Part shown: positions 60,682-61,350 of the stretch, one piece after another
Position numbering within the stretch: position 1 is the stretch's first letter
Layout of the letters: every line of letters begins with the position of its first letter
Source: Thermoplasmata archaeon
GTDB taxonomy: Archaea > Thermoplasmatota > Thermoplasmata > Thermoplasmatales > Thermoplasmataceae
NCBI GenBank assembly: GCA_021803655.1
Contig: JAJZLK010000076.1
Location: 1-61,350, forward strand
Length of the DNA: 61,350 nucleotides
Reading direction: 5' to 3'
Notes under the pieces: generated by a model
What the model saw: the letters and a program-made list of their open reading frames with translations, nothing else
Databases searched by the model: none
What the model was told of the DNA's origin: nothing
Translations under genes and position numbers: made by a program

Positions 60682-61350
60682 CTCCGCAACTTTTTAGGGA
60701 ATATATTGGTTCCAAGCATCTCGTCTATCTTTTCAGCGCCCGAAGGTATTTCGCTCAGTGTTTCCTTGTTTCCCCTGACTATCTTGTATACCTTTGAGAA
60801 TTTCAGAAGCACGTCTTTTACCGACAGTTTACTGGTGAGATCCGCAGCCCTGATCAGCACGAATATGCTGTAATATAGATACAGGGAAAGAAACGATACA
60901 AAGAAATAGCCCCTGACGGAATCATCGTCACCCAGGTACGATTTGTCATTCTCAAGCTCGTTCTTCATGGCATCGAATGCCTGTTCCACCTCTTCACGCT
61001 GCTTGTAGAGATTGTATATCACCTCAGGATCGTCCCTTACGTTGGACAGGATTGATATCTTCCCGAACCTGATCGATTCCGTATCAAATTCCCTCTGTGT
61101 CCTCTTCTTTTCCGCAATCATCTTTATGAAGGTCGAGGATTCCTCCGCCATGAGCATCTGATCCTGGAACATGTAGATCCTCAGCCCGTCCCTGTTCATG
61201 AATCCAGACCTGATGCCCCTGTCACGATATACGAAGCTTGATCCCATCTCCATGCCATAATCTATTATCTCCTGGTTCCTGCGCAAGGGCATGATGAACT
61301 TCATCTCCATCCGCATGATCTCAGCCAGATCCTGCGATGAGAATCCTGTA
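60678..61350 (-). mobile_element. IS4-superfamily transposase, C-terminal part, runs off the window
   Basis: At least 223 residues of a DDE transposase, with the frame open through the right edge. YKQREEVEQAFDAMK near the middle is the Y-x2-R-x3-E-x6-K signature of the IS4 superfamily (IS1634-like), followed by a hydrophobic helix SLYLYYSIFVLIRAA. It ends in KKLRS, and the stop is at or very near the IS end. The missing part carries the first two catalytic Asp; the other IS end is not in view. Confidence 0.82.

Noticed and set aside
1-61350. CRISPR arrays, rRNA genes and replication origins.
   Set aside because: I saw no regularly spaced repeats, no rRNA-like segments and no Orc1/Cdc6 gene with origin repeats; only one tRNA was recognised.

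Overview
The window looks like an archaeal chromosome segment from the class Thermoplasmata (a Thermoplasmatales-like acidophile or a close relative). The reasons are several archaeal marker genes (rpoK, NAC, Spt5, SecE, class I CCA-adding enzyme, SAMP-like ubiquitin fold, HTH_10 regulator), TATA boxes placed about 25 bases before many start codons (leaderless mRNAs), thermopsin-type surface repeats, and a non-phosphorylative Entner-Doudoroff gene pair. Base composition looks moderate and fairly even apart from AT-rich promoters. I could not run any search, so species and novelty are not established.

Layout. 1-1.7 kb: end of a secreted surface protein and a SatP/YaaH acetate-type transporter. 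1.7-9.5 kb (minus): the most striking part, a tightly packed dissimilatory sulfite reductase operon, dsrC - small Zn/Fe-knuckle protein - dsrA - dsrB - dsrM - dsrK - SQR-like flavoprotein - siroheme methyltransferase - precorrin-2 dehydrogenase. A divergent HTH_10 regulator (9.6 kb) and a membrane cupredoxin (10.4 kb) follow. DsrC keeps both C-terminal cysteines, DsrA and DsrB keep the siroheme/[4Fe-4S] cysteines, and the two siroheme genes supply the cofactor, so the unit looks functional. dsrD, dsrL, dsrEFH, dsrN and dsrOPJ are not seen here, so direction (sulfite reduction or sulfur oxidation) cannot be fixed.

11.2-17.2 kb: lipA - E1alpha - E1beta - E2 - E3 - lipB, a complete 2-oxoacid dehydrogenase complex with its own lipoate synthesis genes. 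17-29.7 kb: cobalamin adenosyltransferase, MFS transporters, a DtxR-type metal regulator, phosphate permease, glycerophosphodiesterase, hydrolase, then a secE-spt5-unknown-PUA operon and a winged-helix membrane protein. 29.9-32.9 kb: a nested pair of insertion sequences; an IS1182-type element (4-bp duplication) has split the transposase of an older IS (8-bp duplication), which itself sits just upstream of the rpoK promoter.

33-47.5 kb: rpoK, two unknown proteins, glutamine synthetase, aconitase, a KaiC-like protein, NAC and CCA-adding enzyme, tRNA-Gln(UUG), SAMP-like protein, MBL hydrolase, a P-loop kinase, KD(P)G aldolase and sugar-acid dehydratase. 47.5-50.7 kb: acyl-CoA synthetase and acyl-CoA dehydrogenase. 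51-57 kb: small accessory genes (LigB-type dioxygenase, YceI with divergent HxlR, AlkZ-like protein, S51 peptidase, Fic protein). 57.3-61.35 kb: a VapBC pair with a palindromic operator, an arsenic operon (DJ-1-like, ACR3, ArsR) with a palindromic promoter, and an MFS gene cut off by an IS4-superfamily element that runs off the window.
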